A stretch of DNA of 64,000 bases. It comes from Dermatophagoides farinae (lineage: Eukaryota > Arthropoda > Arachnida > Sarcoptiformes > Pyroglyphidae). This document shows positions 11,895-25,159 of the stretch, one piece after another (the stretch's first letter is position 1; every line of letters starts with the position of its first letter). Under the pieces are notes generated by a model that was not told the DNA's origin, did no database searches, and worked only from the letters and a program-made list of their open reading frames with translations. The stretch spans positions 4,037,001-4,101,000 of the forward strand of contig NC_134684.1 of the NCBI RefSeq assembly GCF_024713945.1, in the 5' to 3' direction. A program made the position numbers and the translations under genes.

Positions 11895-14800
11895 TGTTTT
11901 TTTTTTTAAAAACTTTGAACACACAAAAAAAATTTTGTCTTTGCCAAATTGTTAATTGTTCAAGTTCAAATATGAAATGATTACAATTGTAACAACAATA
12001 AAATTAAGCAAATATAAACATGAACAACAGCAACAATTGAAAATTGAATTTTCGTCGCCAATTAACGAGCCAATTAAAAATTTTTTGTTTCACAGTTCCG
12101 TTGAACATGATATATTTTGCTTTATTTTTTTTATTTTTGTTTAGAAACAAAAAAAAACTTTAGAAACTTTAATGATGCATTGAAATTGTACATGATGATT
12201 ATTATTACTGTGCTTCACTAATCTAATGATGATCTACATGATTTTGTTGAACCTAGTCGATGAACAAAATCATCATCATCGTCATTATTGTTGAAAACAA
12301 TAATTCATAATCAAATCACCAAAACGGAACAAAAAAAAACGTTTGGTTCAGGATGACATGACACAACGACGACGACAAATGATGATTATATCACACAATA
12401 ATCATGCACAGATTTTTGTTTTTTGTTTTTTTTCTGTATTGCAAACAAAACAAACTAATTGAATTAAAATTACAATAGACAAACAAGCAAGCAAGCAACA
12501 GGTCACACAAGACACCCTTGATTATAACACTGAAAAAAATATGATTTCAAAAAAAAAATGTGACAATCACAAATAATTCAAGTGCATAGATTAAATTTTG
12601 AAAACCAAATCATGTTCGATATGATGATAAAGGGAATTGAAATTTTTTTTTCCTCTCGCTCATCATCATCATCATCAGTTTTTAAACTTGATCTGTCAGT
12701 TTCGATCATCGTTCAAGCACATAAACTCTGTAGGCTGTTCATATACAGGTTGGCGCTTATAACCGATAATTCAAAAAAAAAAAAAAAAAAAATTCGTGGT
12801 CATCATCTTTTTTTCATTATCGAATAAAAAAAATTCATTTTTTCCGGTATTTGAAAAAATGAATTTCCAAAAAAAAAAAAAATTATCATCACTAAAATCA
12901 TGTAAAGAAATAAAAACTTTTGATGGCCAACATCAAATCAGATCAATTGAGCTGCCATCAAGATGTTTCATCATTATCAAACAGAATCGAGAAGAAAAGA
13001 AATAAAACGAAGAAACAGACATGCACACACACACACAGCATGTAATTGTCAACTTGAATTTAGTGACATCAAATATAATGATGATGGTGCTTTGCTATTT
13101 TGAAATCTCAACAACAACAGCAACAACAACAACAAAATTAACGGTGGAAACAACAAAGAATATTTATTTGACATTTCAAATATAATGACTTACTTGATAT
13201 CATTAGATAAGCTTCGAAAGCAGTAAAAAAAAAACAAAAAACAAAAAAAAAATTTCAAAGTTTTTTTTTCGATTCCAGTTTGATTGAACAACAACATCAT
13301 CAAATGATTTTCAACAATTTAAAGCCGAGAAAAAAAATTTTTTCCATCTCATCTCATTCAATATAATGATAACGGACAAGTCAGGATAACCAGATTATCA
13401 AATTGCAATGGAAAAAAAACAACAACAACAACAACGATAATCCAATGACTGAATAAATTTGATCGACATAGACACACTCACAAATGGCTAATGAAATAAT
13501 TCTGTGTTTTGTAAAGTAAAACATCAACAATTTTGAATTTGAAATCAATGATGATTTGAAAATCAAAAATTTATTTCCTGTCATGATTGTTGTTGTTGTT
13601 GTTGTTGTTGCTGCTATTGTAAGCTCTTAGATAATGAGAACATGGTTAGATATATCCGGTTCAGAAAAGTTTATAAACCAATTTGAAAAAAAACAGAAAA
13701 AAAATTCAAGAAAAACTCACCCAAAATTATGAACAACAAAACTGCCAAAAGAATCCGGTATGATGGTATGCAGTGAACAAAAAAATTGGCAAATTTGATT
13801 TCATATTCGAAATAATTTCTTAATTCCTGTCTGAATTAGAATAGAGAAAAAAACATCAGTTATGAATGTGAATGTAGGAATTGCAATAAAAGATTGAAAG
13901 GAAGCGATTAAGCAAAATGAAAAGATTTCCTGGACAACCATACACACACACACACACACACACATGGTTATCAGCGAGAAAAATCAATGAAAAAAAACTT
14001 GGTCAAATTATGCTAAAATTAAAGTGCTAAATATTCATAATATTTAGGCGTCATAAAACAACACGTGATATTAAAATTTTTCAACTGTTCAATTTTTTTG
14101 GGGAGAAAATCACGCACACTACATTTGTGAATAAAGCAATAAATATATTGATCGATGATCGATGTTGATGAAAAGACAAACCAATGATAAACACACAACC
14201 TTGATCCAGATTATGTGAATTGAATTTAAATTTCGCAGATTAACATTATTATATTTATGAATTGGTGTTAATGAATATTGACTGGGGTGACCAATCGATA
14301 TTTTTCTGACTGATTGATTGATTTAACGATCGGTTCATCATCATCATAGTTTATTTGTTTCAAAATTCATCGATTGACGACGTAAACAACAACAACAACA
14401 ACAACAGTAATGATAATTATTTTTGAACAAAACAACAGTAGCCATAGCATTGAGTTTGTGAAAAAAAAAAATTTTCTCCTTCCACAACACAAATTTGATC
14501 ATCTGATTATCCAATTGAAGCAAGAACTTTTTTTTTAATCCACACCTTGATTTTCTTTAATCCAGGCTATTGTTTTTTTTTCGTCTGTCTCTAAATTGCT
14601 AAAATTATCGATTTTTAGATGGTGGAAAAAAATGGAAAAAAAAATTTAAAATTTAAATCATTCGTTTACAGCTACAACAACAACAACAAAAACAAAAAGG
14701 TGCAACATTATTATTAATATTTGGCCATGATTATGACTAGAAAAGACACACATCCATCCATAATGTATCCAGAGCAAATTCATTTATTCAATTTGTTGCT

Positions 14801-17800
14801 GTTGTTGTTGTTGTTTTGTATTTGACAGCTAAAAAAGTTTTCTTTCTTCATACATCGAAAAAATGGACATTACATAATTCAGTGAAAAAATTAATTCAAT
14901 TCCGATAATTATTTTGAAGAAGAAAAAAAATGAAAACCTATTGACAAGTGCATTTCATTTGAAATTGAAACAATTTTTCAAAACAACAACCAAAAAGAAA
15001 AATGAACCAGGTGTATACAGAATCTGAGAACCAGCTGCTGCTGCTGCTGTACATTTAATTTTATTTCATTCATTTTTTTACCAGAAAAATGGAAAAAATT
15101 CACATTTAATTTATGTATCGATCGATCGATACTTTTAACAACAACCAATGGCAAAAAAAAAATTGAAAAATGATTATAATTACAGACGCAATAATAATAT
15201 TTTACCCGACCAAAAAAAAAAAAAAAAGACAAAAGAACTGAGAACACAGGTATATGGATTCATTTTATTTTTTTTTCAAAATGAACGACGATAATAATAA
15301 TAATAATGATGATAGGACATAATTAATTTTCAATCGATTGATTGAATTGCAAACAACCAGAACAACAACAACAACGACAAAAATGAAAATAAATTTCAGA
15401 GTTAATGCAAAAAATTCTTCAATTTCTCACGTGAACAAGAAAAAAATCAAAATGGAAATATTTTTGTTACCGCAAAAAAAACAACAAAACAGAAAAATAA
15501 ATTTATGTGAGAAAACAGTGTTTCTCAATGGTAATTTTGTTGATAATAAATTAAAAACAAATTCACAAGACAAAAAAAAAATCAAAATTCAAATTGTCAA
15601 AAATGTCCAAAATTGTCGTGACCAATAATAATCGATGTGAAAAACCAAACCAAACAAACAAACAAACAAAAAAAATCTGAATGAATATTCATATGATTGG
15701 AAAAGATCTGTGTCCTGTTTTATTTTGGATGTTTTCATAATTTTTTTTATAACTTTGAAAGATCAAATAAAACAAAACAAAACAAAACGAAAAAAAAAAA
15801 TGTTTGGTCTGCGCGATAGAACCGACAAGCAATCGCATATTGAAAACAAAATTGTTATTGTTTTCGAACGTTTTCGGTGCATTGAAAATGTAAAGAAAAA
15901 AAAATGAAATAAAATTTTTGGACACACAGACACACGATGGATGGATGTAGTGAAAACAAATAAACAAACAGAAACAATGTTGTGTTTCTAAAACAAATTC
16001 CACTAACCAAGGTAAAATAATAACAACAAAAGTTGTATAATATATATGATGACATACATGGTAAAGTTCAAAGTTCTAAGCCTTTTTTTTTGTTTATCAA
16101 TATTCAATGTTGCCTTGTTGATTATATTCATCGATTGGAATTTGTTTTTATAAAAAATAAAAAAACAACAACAACAACAACAGTGAAATCAATTTCATTA
16201 ATTTTTCCTTCCAATCATCATTACAAATTCTATGGAATTCTAAATGGGGTAGCAGCAGCAGCATATTTTTCATTCACATTCACATTATCATGCGTGGTTG
16301 TTGATGAATAACAACAACAATTATTATAATTGTTTTTCATTACCGTTCCAAACAATAACAAAAAAAAAAAAAAAATAAAACAAAGCAGTATAAACAAGTG
16401 GATTTTTTTTTGTTATTTCAGAGTTTTAGTTTTAGTTTGTTGTTGTTGTTGTTGTTGTTTTAAAGTGAAAAATTGTATCCACAACGGATATGTTATGTTA
16501 TTAGTGTTTGTCTTGCTCATACCGTACACACAACTAAATGGGGAAAAAAAGCTTTGTAATTTTCGAATGAAATAATTGATTGTCTCTGTGCACAGACAGA
16601 CCAAATACCAAATACACGGACGGAAAACTAATAATTCTAAAATGAAAAAAAAGGAAAAAAAAAGGAAAAAAGAAGAAAAAAAAACCCGAATGTAGAATAA
16701 CATTGTGACTTTTGGAACAAGCGTGTAATAATAATAATAAAAAATTTGTTTTTTATTCTGGGGAACAAGAAGAAGAATTTCAGAATAATAATAAAATGTG
16801 TATATCGCAATGAAAATTTCATAACCGGTTGGAGATTGGTTTTTGTTTTTTTCGTTTTTTTTTACCCGCAAACTAGATGAAGGTAGTAGATTAATTGTAG
16901 ATTTTTTTTTGTTCGTTTGTTTTATTTTTTATTTTTGTTTTTTGTTCATCGCAAAGTTTCATAGTTATAAAATTCAAATGAACCTGAAACACACCGGTAG
17001 GTGGAGTATATATAGTTTATAATCCGGGGCAAAAAAAAAATCAAAATCCAACTAGGGTCCAAGCAGAAGAGAAAAAAAATATTACCAAAACAATCATTAA
17101 GTATTTTGAGGCGGGATTGGCTAGACCGATAATTAATTATTAGTGGAACACACACACACACACACATACCGGTTTAGAATAATGATTAAATCCCGGTACC
17201 CGGTAACAATGTGAACATTACAAACATATGTACATATATAGCTCTCTCATTGATGATGATTCAGTGAGATCAGCTAACAAGCAACGGTTTGGTGTATATG
17301 AAAACCAATGACAAGATAATGGCCACGGAGATTAACATTTTTTTTTCTTCTGCCAATCGTTGATTCTACACTGATCTAAAAGAAAACAAAGATAACCCAA
17401 TATCATTGTGGCTAATGATTGAACAAAAAAAAAATGAATTCCAATTGGAATTTTCATTCCATTCTGCAATGCCATTAGAAATTGGAAAAAATAAAAAATT
17501 TTACATTCAGAAACAGAAACAGTGAATAAAAAACTTTAACCAGATCTAAAAATAACAAAAAAAAAAAATGTAATTGTGTATGTGCGCAGCCATTAGGCTA
17601 ATTGTTTATTCTATATTCTATGGTTGACCGTATCAAGTTGATTTATCTGATCTGTATAACGAAAAAAAAATGGTGCGTGGTATGAAAATAAATGAAATAA
17701 TCCATTTGTTCATGTATGATGCAATGAATTATTTTTTCCATTCGATATATATCGATATTATTATTATTCAAATCTAGCAAAAAATCGACAATTTAATCGA

Positions 17801-18056
17801 TAAACAAAATTTTGAAATTGAATTTATAGTTATCGGGAAATGATAATCATCAATGAATCGATCATTATCATTCATAAATAATTCTAATTGAACAGAGTTA
17901 TGTGTGCAATGAAAAAAAAACCAATAGAACGAGATTCCTAGTAACTGATCAATTAATTTTTATTATTATTATTATCAATCGACAAAGACATGTTGCCGGC
18001 TAAAAACGATTGATAAATGTTGAAAATAATTGTAGTGGAATGAATAACATGCTTAC
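11895..18056. other. Repeat-dense non-coding DNA
   Basis: No gene is called. The frame ending at 13002 (+) finishes with a fairly mixed peptide (TFDGQHQIRSIELPSRCFII) but starts in homopolymer. At 13721-13830 (-) a 110-bp open segment lies between a good acceptor (TTCTCTATTCTAATTCAG) and donor TTGG|GTGAGT; its translation is hydrophobic and AT-driven, so I leave it as a weak exon candidate. An 18-bp palindrome of ATCG units is at 15115-15132 and CGATATATATCG recurs at 17743-17754. Confidence 0.5.
13587..13611. repeat. (TTG)n microsatellite
   Basis: About eight TTG units followed by CTGCTATTG. Confidence 0.9.
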
Positions 18057-18145
18057 AAACATAGCATTTTGGCGCCAATGATTCAGGATCAATGGCCATA
18101 TTGCAAAGATGTTTGACCGAGAAAAAAAAACGGGCAGATGGTTTT
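18057..18145 (-). other. Exon-like segment, 89 bp, minus strand
   Basis: On the minus strand a pyrimidine tract and acceptor (CCTTTTTTTTTGCTCAG) precede an 89-bp open segment that ends at donor TTT|GTAAGC. The frame reads KPSARFFFSVKHLCNMAID then PESLAPKCYV. It has mixed, coding-like composition and no simple repeat beyond one T run. It begins after two bases of a codon and ends after one. It also contains a GGCGCC palindrome in the context TTTTGGCGCCAATG, which resembles an E2F site, so the sequence could instead be regulatory. Function unknown. Confidence 0.18.
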
Positions 18146-21100
18146 CTGAGCAAAAAAAAAGGAAAGGAAATTGATCCAACGAAAAATGTTTTGGAATATT
18201 TTTTTGATTCTCAAGATGTTTTTTTTTGTTTGCAAATAAACAAGAGCAAGTATTCTTGAGCAGCAAAAAATGATTATTAGGTATTTTGTGATGATGATGA
18301 TGATGATGAGAACCAAATAATGGATAAAATACAACAATGCAGAACAAAACAACAACGAATGGGACATATGGATCATTTTTTTTTGTTGCTTTTGCTTTGC
18401 ACGTGCCACATTCATACACACACAAAATAAACACGCGCGAGAGCACTACTACTCTAGTTCGTGTCCATTTTGGAACAATTCTAGACAGAGAGAAAAATAA
18501 AAGAGGCGACTATGTCACTATTTTCAGGCTTTTGTTTAATGGCTGAATGTAGTGGCTTGATTTATGGCTTGTTTGCTTGAATCAAAACGAAACAGACATC
18601 ATCTTTCATTCATATGGTCATTATATCACTTGATGATGATGATGATGATGAAAACATCTTTGAGAATTACGTGCGCGAAAATCATCATCATCAATTGAAT
18701 TACGAATTAATTACGAATTGATTGAGTTGTATTGAATTTATACACACAGTTTAATGCCAAAAACAACAACAACAAGAACGTGGTCAGCAATCAGACTCCA
18801 CCAAAAAAAAAAGACAGAAAAAAATATAACGATTAGGTCATCAGCACAATGTATGATGATAAAAATAAAAAACAACAACAACAACAACAACAACGACAGT
18901 GTTTATCGAACACAACAGGAAAAAAAATTAATGTGTCTGTCTATCGGAATAATATGAATGTGAATGTTGTGCAGAGTAAGCTGGACCAAAGGTCCACGCG
19001 TACACACACCAAAACCATGGACAGACAAAATAAAAAATAAGTTCAATTGTCATTAATGCATTGATGTATTGATCGCGCAAGCTGGAATTTTTTTCCAGTC
19101 AACAGAAAAAAAACGTTTTTTCTGGTTGTTATTTTATTTTTTTTTGTTTGTTTGCTATTATTATGTTTGTTGTTGCTTTTGGATAGAAAATTTCCTCCCC
19201 CTACTATTAATGGGTGTTTTTTTTTTTGGTCCCATCATGCTGATGCTGATCATGATGATGATGATGATGATAATGTGTGCTTTATGTGTCTGTATAACGA
19301 AACTCAACATGAGAAGCAGCTGACCAACAACAACAACAACAACAACGACAGTAAGAAAAACATTAGAGCAAATAGACAAAGTTTTTGGACTGATTTACAA
19401 GTCAATCACATTAACAATGTCAAAAGATTCGATTAGAAACAGAGAGGGAAAAAAATTTTAATTTAAACATTATTATACAAATTCTGGACAGTTGACCACT
19501 GTGCACCACTATCAATTTGACAAGAAACAAATTGAAAATCAAATTTCATATTGAATTTAAAACTCTGTTCGTCCATAGATGGTTGAATAGTTGGTTGAAT
19601 TTTGTTCTCTCCATACTATAGTTAGCAAATGATATAGACAAGAATTGGTTATTTTTTTCCGAAATTTCCATCTAAAATGGATGAGTCCATCCATGAACGT
19701 AGAACATCACACACACACACACACACATACAATCAACGTCATGGAACGAGAGAATTGCAAAAACAAAATTATTGAATTAAATGAAAATTTTTTCCATTCT
19801 CATCTTGAACTAGAACGAATGTCCATATACTGTACAATATGTGTGTGTGCTGAGTAAAATTCGTAAAAAAAAAAATTTCAAAAAAGGCGTCGGCGCCAAT
19901 TCGACAATTGTCGTCGAAAACTATATAGTGAAAAAAATTCCCTTGGCTCCATGTGGTTGCTGTATAGAAATTTTCAGTTTTATTTTGAAATTTGAGATAA
20001 AATAAGAAAGAGAAAAAAATTCGGCAAAAATAAATTCATTTTGGAACGGAATAGATTGTTCCATATGTATATATGGATAGTACAACGATGGATGGTGTTG
20101 GGGTACGGTTGAAAAAAAAAATCTACACATTGAATAAAACAGTGATGATGATGATGATGGTGAAAAAAAATATAGCGATCTAGAGATGAAAAAAAAGATG
20201 AAAAGTTTATTTTTTCATTGTCGAAAAAAAAGTGAGTCGACTCGCAATGTTGGCAGTAGCACAAAGCATAGGCTTATTATATTTGTTAAAATGAAAAAAA
20301 AAATTTTTTTTTTCATTTTTAAAACGGTTTTTTCTCTCTCTGTGTGTGATGCTAACCATATAACATGGGCTGGAGCAGTAGCCAGTAGCAAAACTATATT
20401 TCAACTCTTCAAAAATGGAAATGGGCTTCACTTCCACAAACCCTGTGTGTGTGAGTCTCTCTTCTTTTTATTTTCAAAGTTTAAAATTGAACAATTTTTT
20501 TTTCAATTTAAACAAATAGAAAAAAAAGAGGATGCGGCTATATAGTAGTAAATGTTTTTTTTTTAACAAAACAACAACGACAACGATGACAAGAGGCCGA
20601 TGCAAAAATAGGGTTTTATTTTTTTTGTTGCTGCATCGACCAATGAGAGCCATCGAGGAAAATAAAGAGGTTTTTTATTTTTTTTTAAAAAAAAAACTGT
20701 TTTTTATAGGATCTAATGATTTGTACATGAGGAAAAGAAGAGGCAATATTATGAATGACAGCACATCCAAAATAGGAAAATAAAAAAAAAACATGAAAAT
20801 AATGATGATGATAACAAGAAAAAGAAAGAGAAGCGCACACAGTGAGAGAAGAGAGAGAGAGAGAGAGAAAAGAAAATTTTCAAATCAAGATAAGATTTTT
20901 ATACGAAAAGAAAAAGAAGATTCATTGATGTGATATATGATTTTGAATTTTCAATGAAAATAGCTGTTGACATCATTCATTCATTCGTATATATATAAAT
21001 AAATAAATAAATCTCCAATATAACCTTGATCATTTAAACTATAAAAAAAAATATTCAAGTAATGTCCCACCATCATCATCAAACGACATCAGATATCAAG

Positions 21101-22554
21101 ACATCGTTTTTATAAAGATAAAAATCAAATGTTTGCAAGTGTGTGTGTACATACATACATAAACACAAACACACACACACAAGCACCATCATCATTATCA
21201 ACAACTATCATCGTCAGACGACATCATCATCATCATCATCATCATAGCAATTAAGATGGATATTAACGATATCATCATCTGATCGTCGTCGTTGTCGTAA
21301 TGATGAATACAAGCCACGCGAGTATAGGATAGATATATGATCAAACGAACAAAACAAGAATAACCATCATCATCATCATCATCATTTCATATTAAAGGAC
21401 TAAATTGGCTACTTGAGATTCAATTGAACAACAATAACAACAATCAACTGATTTCTTGATCAGCAAAAAAAAACCACTTTCATTTCTCATTCAGCAATAC
21501 ACAATGATGATGATTGGATTGAAAGTTTTATTTTTCATTTTAATTGTCCACATTGTAATTTTCATAATTGATTTTCATATTTACTTCACTAGAATAAAAT
21601 TGATGAGATGAGATTTTTTTTTCTTCATATGAATGTTTTTGACATTTTAGTTTTTTTTCGACATTTTGTAATTCACATTTGTGTGTGATTTGATCAGAAA
21701 AAAATCATCATCACCAGCGGAAAAAAAACAAAAATTATCGAAACCAAAATCCAATCCAAGATTATTCAAATCTCTTTTTACCAATTTCTTTTTCATTTGC
21801 TTATATATGTTTTGTTTGGTATGCAAAATTTCAATTCAATCACATTCAGTCTTATTGGCCAATAATCAAATATCGATCATTTGCCAAAAAAAAAAAAAAA
21901 ATTTCAAACATGCAAAAATGGTTTTGACAAATCAAATCTTAGATTTAAAACACAGGGCAAACGACCTTATTTGAAATGGGAGAAAAAAAATTCCACACAA
22001 ACACATATGGAATGAAATGAAATAACCCAGGATAATGATTGGAAAATTTTGAAATCCAAAACAACAACAACAACACTACTAATCAAACAGGAACAATGAA
22101 AAAAAGAAAAATTCAAATTTTTTTTCACCGATGAATAAACACAAAAGAAACACCATTTATAAAAAAAAGATGACTGATTATGATCATACTATAAACCAAT
22201 ACCATGACACGATATAATCAATGAACAAAGATGAACAAAGTGTAAAGTATAATTATTACCGTATAATCTATAACCATGGTGAAATTTTCAAAAAAAAAAA
22301 AATTATTATTATCATCTCATCAACAAAGTGGATGAAAAATTCTCACATAAACAAAAAAAAAAAAAAACAGCAACCAAAAAAATATTTCGATCCCTTATTA
22401 TAATTTTCATGGATGCAAAATAACGGACGAATCAAATAATCCAAGGATATATATTCAACTCTTTGCTTTGCCACACTAGATATATATACTTATACCTCAC
22501 AATTATCAAGCAAACATCTCAATTATTCTACGGAAAAAAAAATCTTCGCTGCCA
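18146..22554. other. Repeat-dense non-coding DNA with a CpG-rich spot
   Basis: No gene is called. Several frames with (CAA)n or (GAT)n cores are open (18849-19040, 19152-19436) and end in non-repetitive residues, but have no convincing splice sites. A small CpG-rich spot at 19886-19916 carries GGCGTC, GGCGCC and the 12-bp palindrome CGACAATTGTCG (19902-19913); it stands out from its AT-rich context and could be a promoter or protein-binding site. Confidence 0.5.
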
Positions 22555-22896
22555 ATGATGATAATGATGTGTTCAAATCTTTTTTTTCTCTATTTCTCTT
22601 ACTCTAGGTTAATTCATAAATCCAACAACAGCATCAACAGTGTGTATTCCATTTCATGGATTAACCAATTTCAAATCAAATTAAGTTATCATCTTCTGGT
22701 GGATGTTGATGAACACAACAAACCGAAACATGAAATTGAGATGATCATGACGAGAAGTTTGAAACAAACTTTAATTTCTTTTTTCATTATATATCCAACA
22801 GCAGCAGCAGCAGCAGCCGCAGCATCACCAAAGACACATCGGACCATCATTTCATCATCATCATCATATGATAATCATCGCCCAAATTATCGATGA
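22555..22896 (+). CDS. Hypothetical ORF, 113 aa, Ala-run near C terminus
   Basis: An ATG-initiated frame of 113 codons, not recognised. After a short hydrophobic start it carries a non-repetitive middle (for example YHLLVDVDEHNKPKHEIEMI) with fairly balanced charged residues, then a run of nine alanines from (GCA)n, then SPKTHRTIISSSSSYDNHRP before TGA. The middle is more coding-like than other frames here. A pyrimidine-rich AACAG acceptor lies just before the alanine run, where a second frame (a Gln/His-rich one) is also open, so exon boundaries and frame are uncertain. No promoter or poly(A) signal was identified. It may be a real gene, an exon, or a chance frame helped by repeats. Confidence 0.18.
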   Translation: MMIMMCSNLFFLYFSYSRLIHKSNNSINSVYSISWINQFQIKLSYHLLVDVDEHNKPKHEIEMIMTRSLKQTLISFFIIYPTAAAAAAAASPKTHRTIISSSSSYDNHRPNYR

Positions 22897-24667
22897 GAGT
22901 TTGGTGGCGCAACGAAAAAAAAAAATTGTAAATGTTTTTTATTCTCTCTTTCTTTCTCTTTTTCTCAATCTTTTACTTATTCATTCGTCAAGGTGTAATT
23001 AATGAAATTAAAGTTCCGAAAAACAACAACAACAACAACAGACGTTTTGTATTTCATTTCATTCAACAGTGGATGAATCTTTTTAAATTAAACATAAGCC
23101 AATGCCTGCCTAGTGCCTACCAATCCTCTCCATACAGACACACACACACAATCGATGCATCTTTTTTTTTCTTTGAAAAAAATAATCGTTAATCGACGAT
23201 GTAGATAGGGTTTGTTGATGTTTTTTTTTCTGAATTTTTTTTCATGGTTTTTTTTTTGTTTTTTTAATTTTGTTCTTCAACCTATATCACAAAAAAAATT
23301 GTGATTCAGAAATCAAGAAACAAAAAATTCATCATTCATTTCGATGATGATGGAATGGAATGGAATGAATGATTATAATTTTCTTTTCTGTTGTTGTTGT
23401 TGTTGTTGTTCGTTCGTTGCTGTTTAAATCATTTTCGATGCTAATTTTAGGGTTTCAAAACGACAGAGATAGATAGAGAGCGAGTCGTAGTAGTAGTAAC
23501 AAGCGCCCAAAAATTATACCTGGTTTCAAACGATGAATAGTGTGTAATGAACAGATACAGATGGCAATTAGTGGAGAAAAAAAAATTTTTTAAAATTATC
23601 AAATCCAAGTATAGCGATAGTTGGCGAAGAGAAAAAAAAATCGGAAAGAAAACAAAAAATTTCAAAATAAAAACCTAAACAGATTTGGATGACGACTTTA
23701 TTATCATCATCTTCATCATTATCATCATTTTATTGATTGAATGAATCGATAATCAATTGATTCGGATGATGCCTCATAGGCCTTTCCTCTCTCTCTCTCT
23801 CTATTTTGCTGTTTCTCTTTCTATGGGTAATATTAATTAGCCCGATAAAATTGATTGAATAGATTAGATTAGGCAACAACAACAACAACAACAAGAATGA
23901 TGCTTAAACAAAGTTATTACAAAGTTTAATTTGAATTTAATTATATGATGATGAATGGACGAATGAATGAATGAATGAATTGGTCAGTTTAAACAGACAC
24001 ATTGATTAATTATGAAAAAAATAAAATTTTTTTCATTCATTTCAATTCAATTTGAGAAAAAAAAATTCATTGAAAATGTGCAGAATTTTCAACAAACAAA
24101 GAGACTATCGAAACTCGTTTTTTTTCGCTTCATTCATAGTGTAAATGAAATAAATTCAAAAAGATTACATCATCATATCAATGAAAATCAATCGAAATTC
24201 ATCTATCAAATAAGGAGCGAGCAACAAAAATAGATCATCAACAAAATGGCAATGGTGAAATTGGAGCATATATTTTGAGAAAAAAAAGGCCAATATCACG
24301 ATGTTAATTCGTCAATCGTCAAGCCAACAATGTCCTTTTTTTTCTCAATTCAAAATTCAAAACGCGCGTTTTTTTTCAAGCCAGAACATCAGAATTATGA
24401 TGCACGCAATCAATTTATACGAACAAAGACGATAATGTCAACAACAACAGCAACAACAACAAAAGTGATGAAAATATCTCCAAATGTGCATTGTTTTTTT
24501 GGTGGAACAAACTTACCGGTTAATGTTGATTGTGGAAATCAAACGATGATGATGATGATGATGATACGAATAATAAAAGAAGATTAAACACACACATACA
24601 CACACAAACAGACACAATCAGAATTTTAGAGCAATAAAAGCATAAATATATAACACAGCAATAGGAA

Positions 24668-24876
24668 TTTTGATTATTTGATTTTGATTTTCGTTATCCA
24701 ACAACAAAAAAAATTTTGATTATTTTATTTCATTTCATATTTTGATTACTTGATTTTGATTTTGAAATTTTGATTTTCGTTTACAATATAATATAATATG
24801 ATGCCAAAAATTAAAATGATAGGCAAAAAGGCCACTGTTGGTGTTTTTGATTTTGATTTTTATTTTGATTTTCGTT
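24668..24876. repeat. Degenerate TTTTGATT-rich array
   Basis: Three blocks (24668-24695, 24739-24782, 24844-24876) each consist of runs of TTTTGAT units ending in TTTTCGTT, separated by 43-61 bp of other sequence. This looks like a decayed minisatellite. Confidence 0.7.
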
Positions 24877-25125
24877 GATGATGATGATGATGATATTCAA
24901 AATGGTTCATTTCATTTTTTTCAATCAGCCAATGTTACTATCTGTCTATGGTCATGATCAATAATGTGATAATTATTATCATGATCATTGCTAGTGGTAT
25001 TGATTATCACAACAATATGATCATCATCATTATTTGAAAAAATGTTGGCCATTTTTCTGTTTGTTTGTTTGTTTGTTTTCGTTTGTTGTAGAACAAAATT
25101 CTTAATGAAACACGGATGCTGTTCA

Positions 25126-25159
25126 TGTGTGTGTGTGTGTGTATGAGTGTGTGTGTGTT
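25126..25159. repeat. (TG)n microsatellite, interrupted
   Basis: TG array broken once by TATGAG. Confidence 0.9.

Noticed and set aside
13721..13830. 110-bp minus-strand exon candidate with a hydrophobic peptide
   Set aside because: Splice sites are good, but the peptide is Phe/Ile/Leu/Tyr-dominated as expected from AT-rich non-coding DNA, and its phases do not fit the other candidates; left as an aside in the regional entry.
16413..16871. 152-codon minus-strand frame
   Set aside because: It opens at TTG, not ATG, and is built from Phe, Tyr, Asn and Gln runs produced by T/A homopolymers and (CAA)n; there is no domain or splice support.
18000..18446. 148-codon minus-strand frame overlapping the 89-bp exon-like segment
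   Set aside because: Different frame from the exon-like peptide, with a His run from (CAT)n, and no family recognised; treated as a by-product of repeats.
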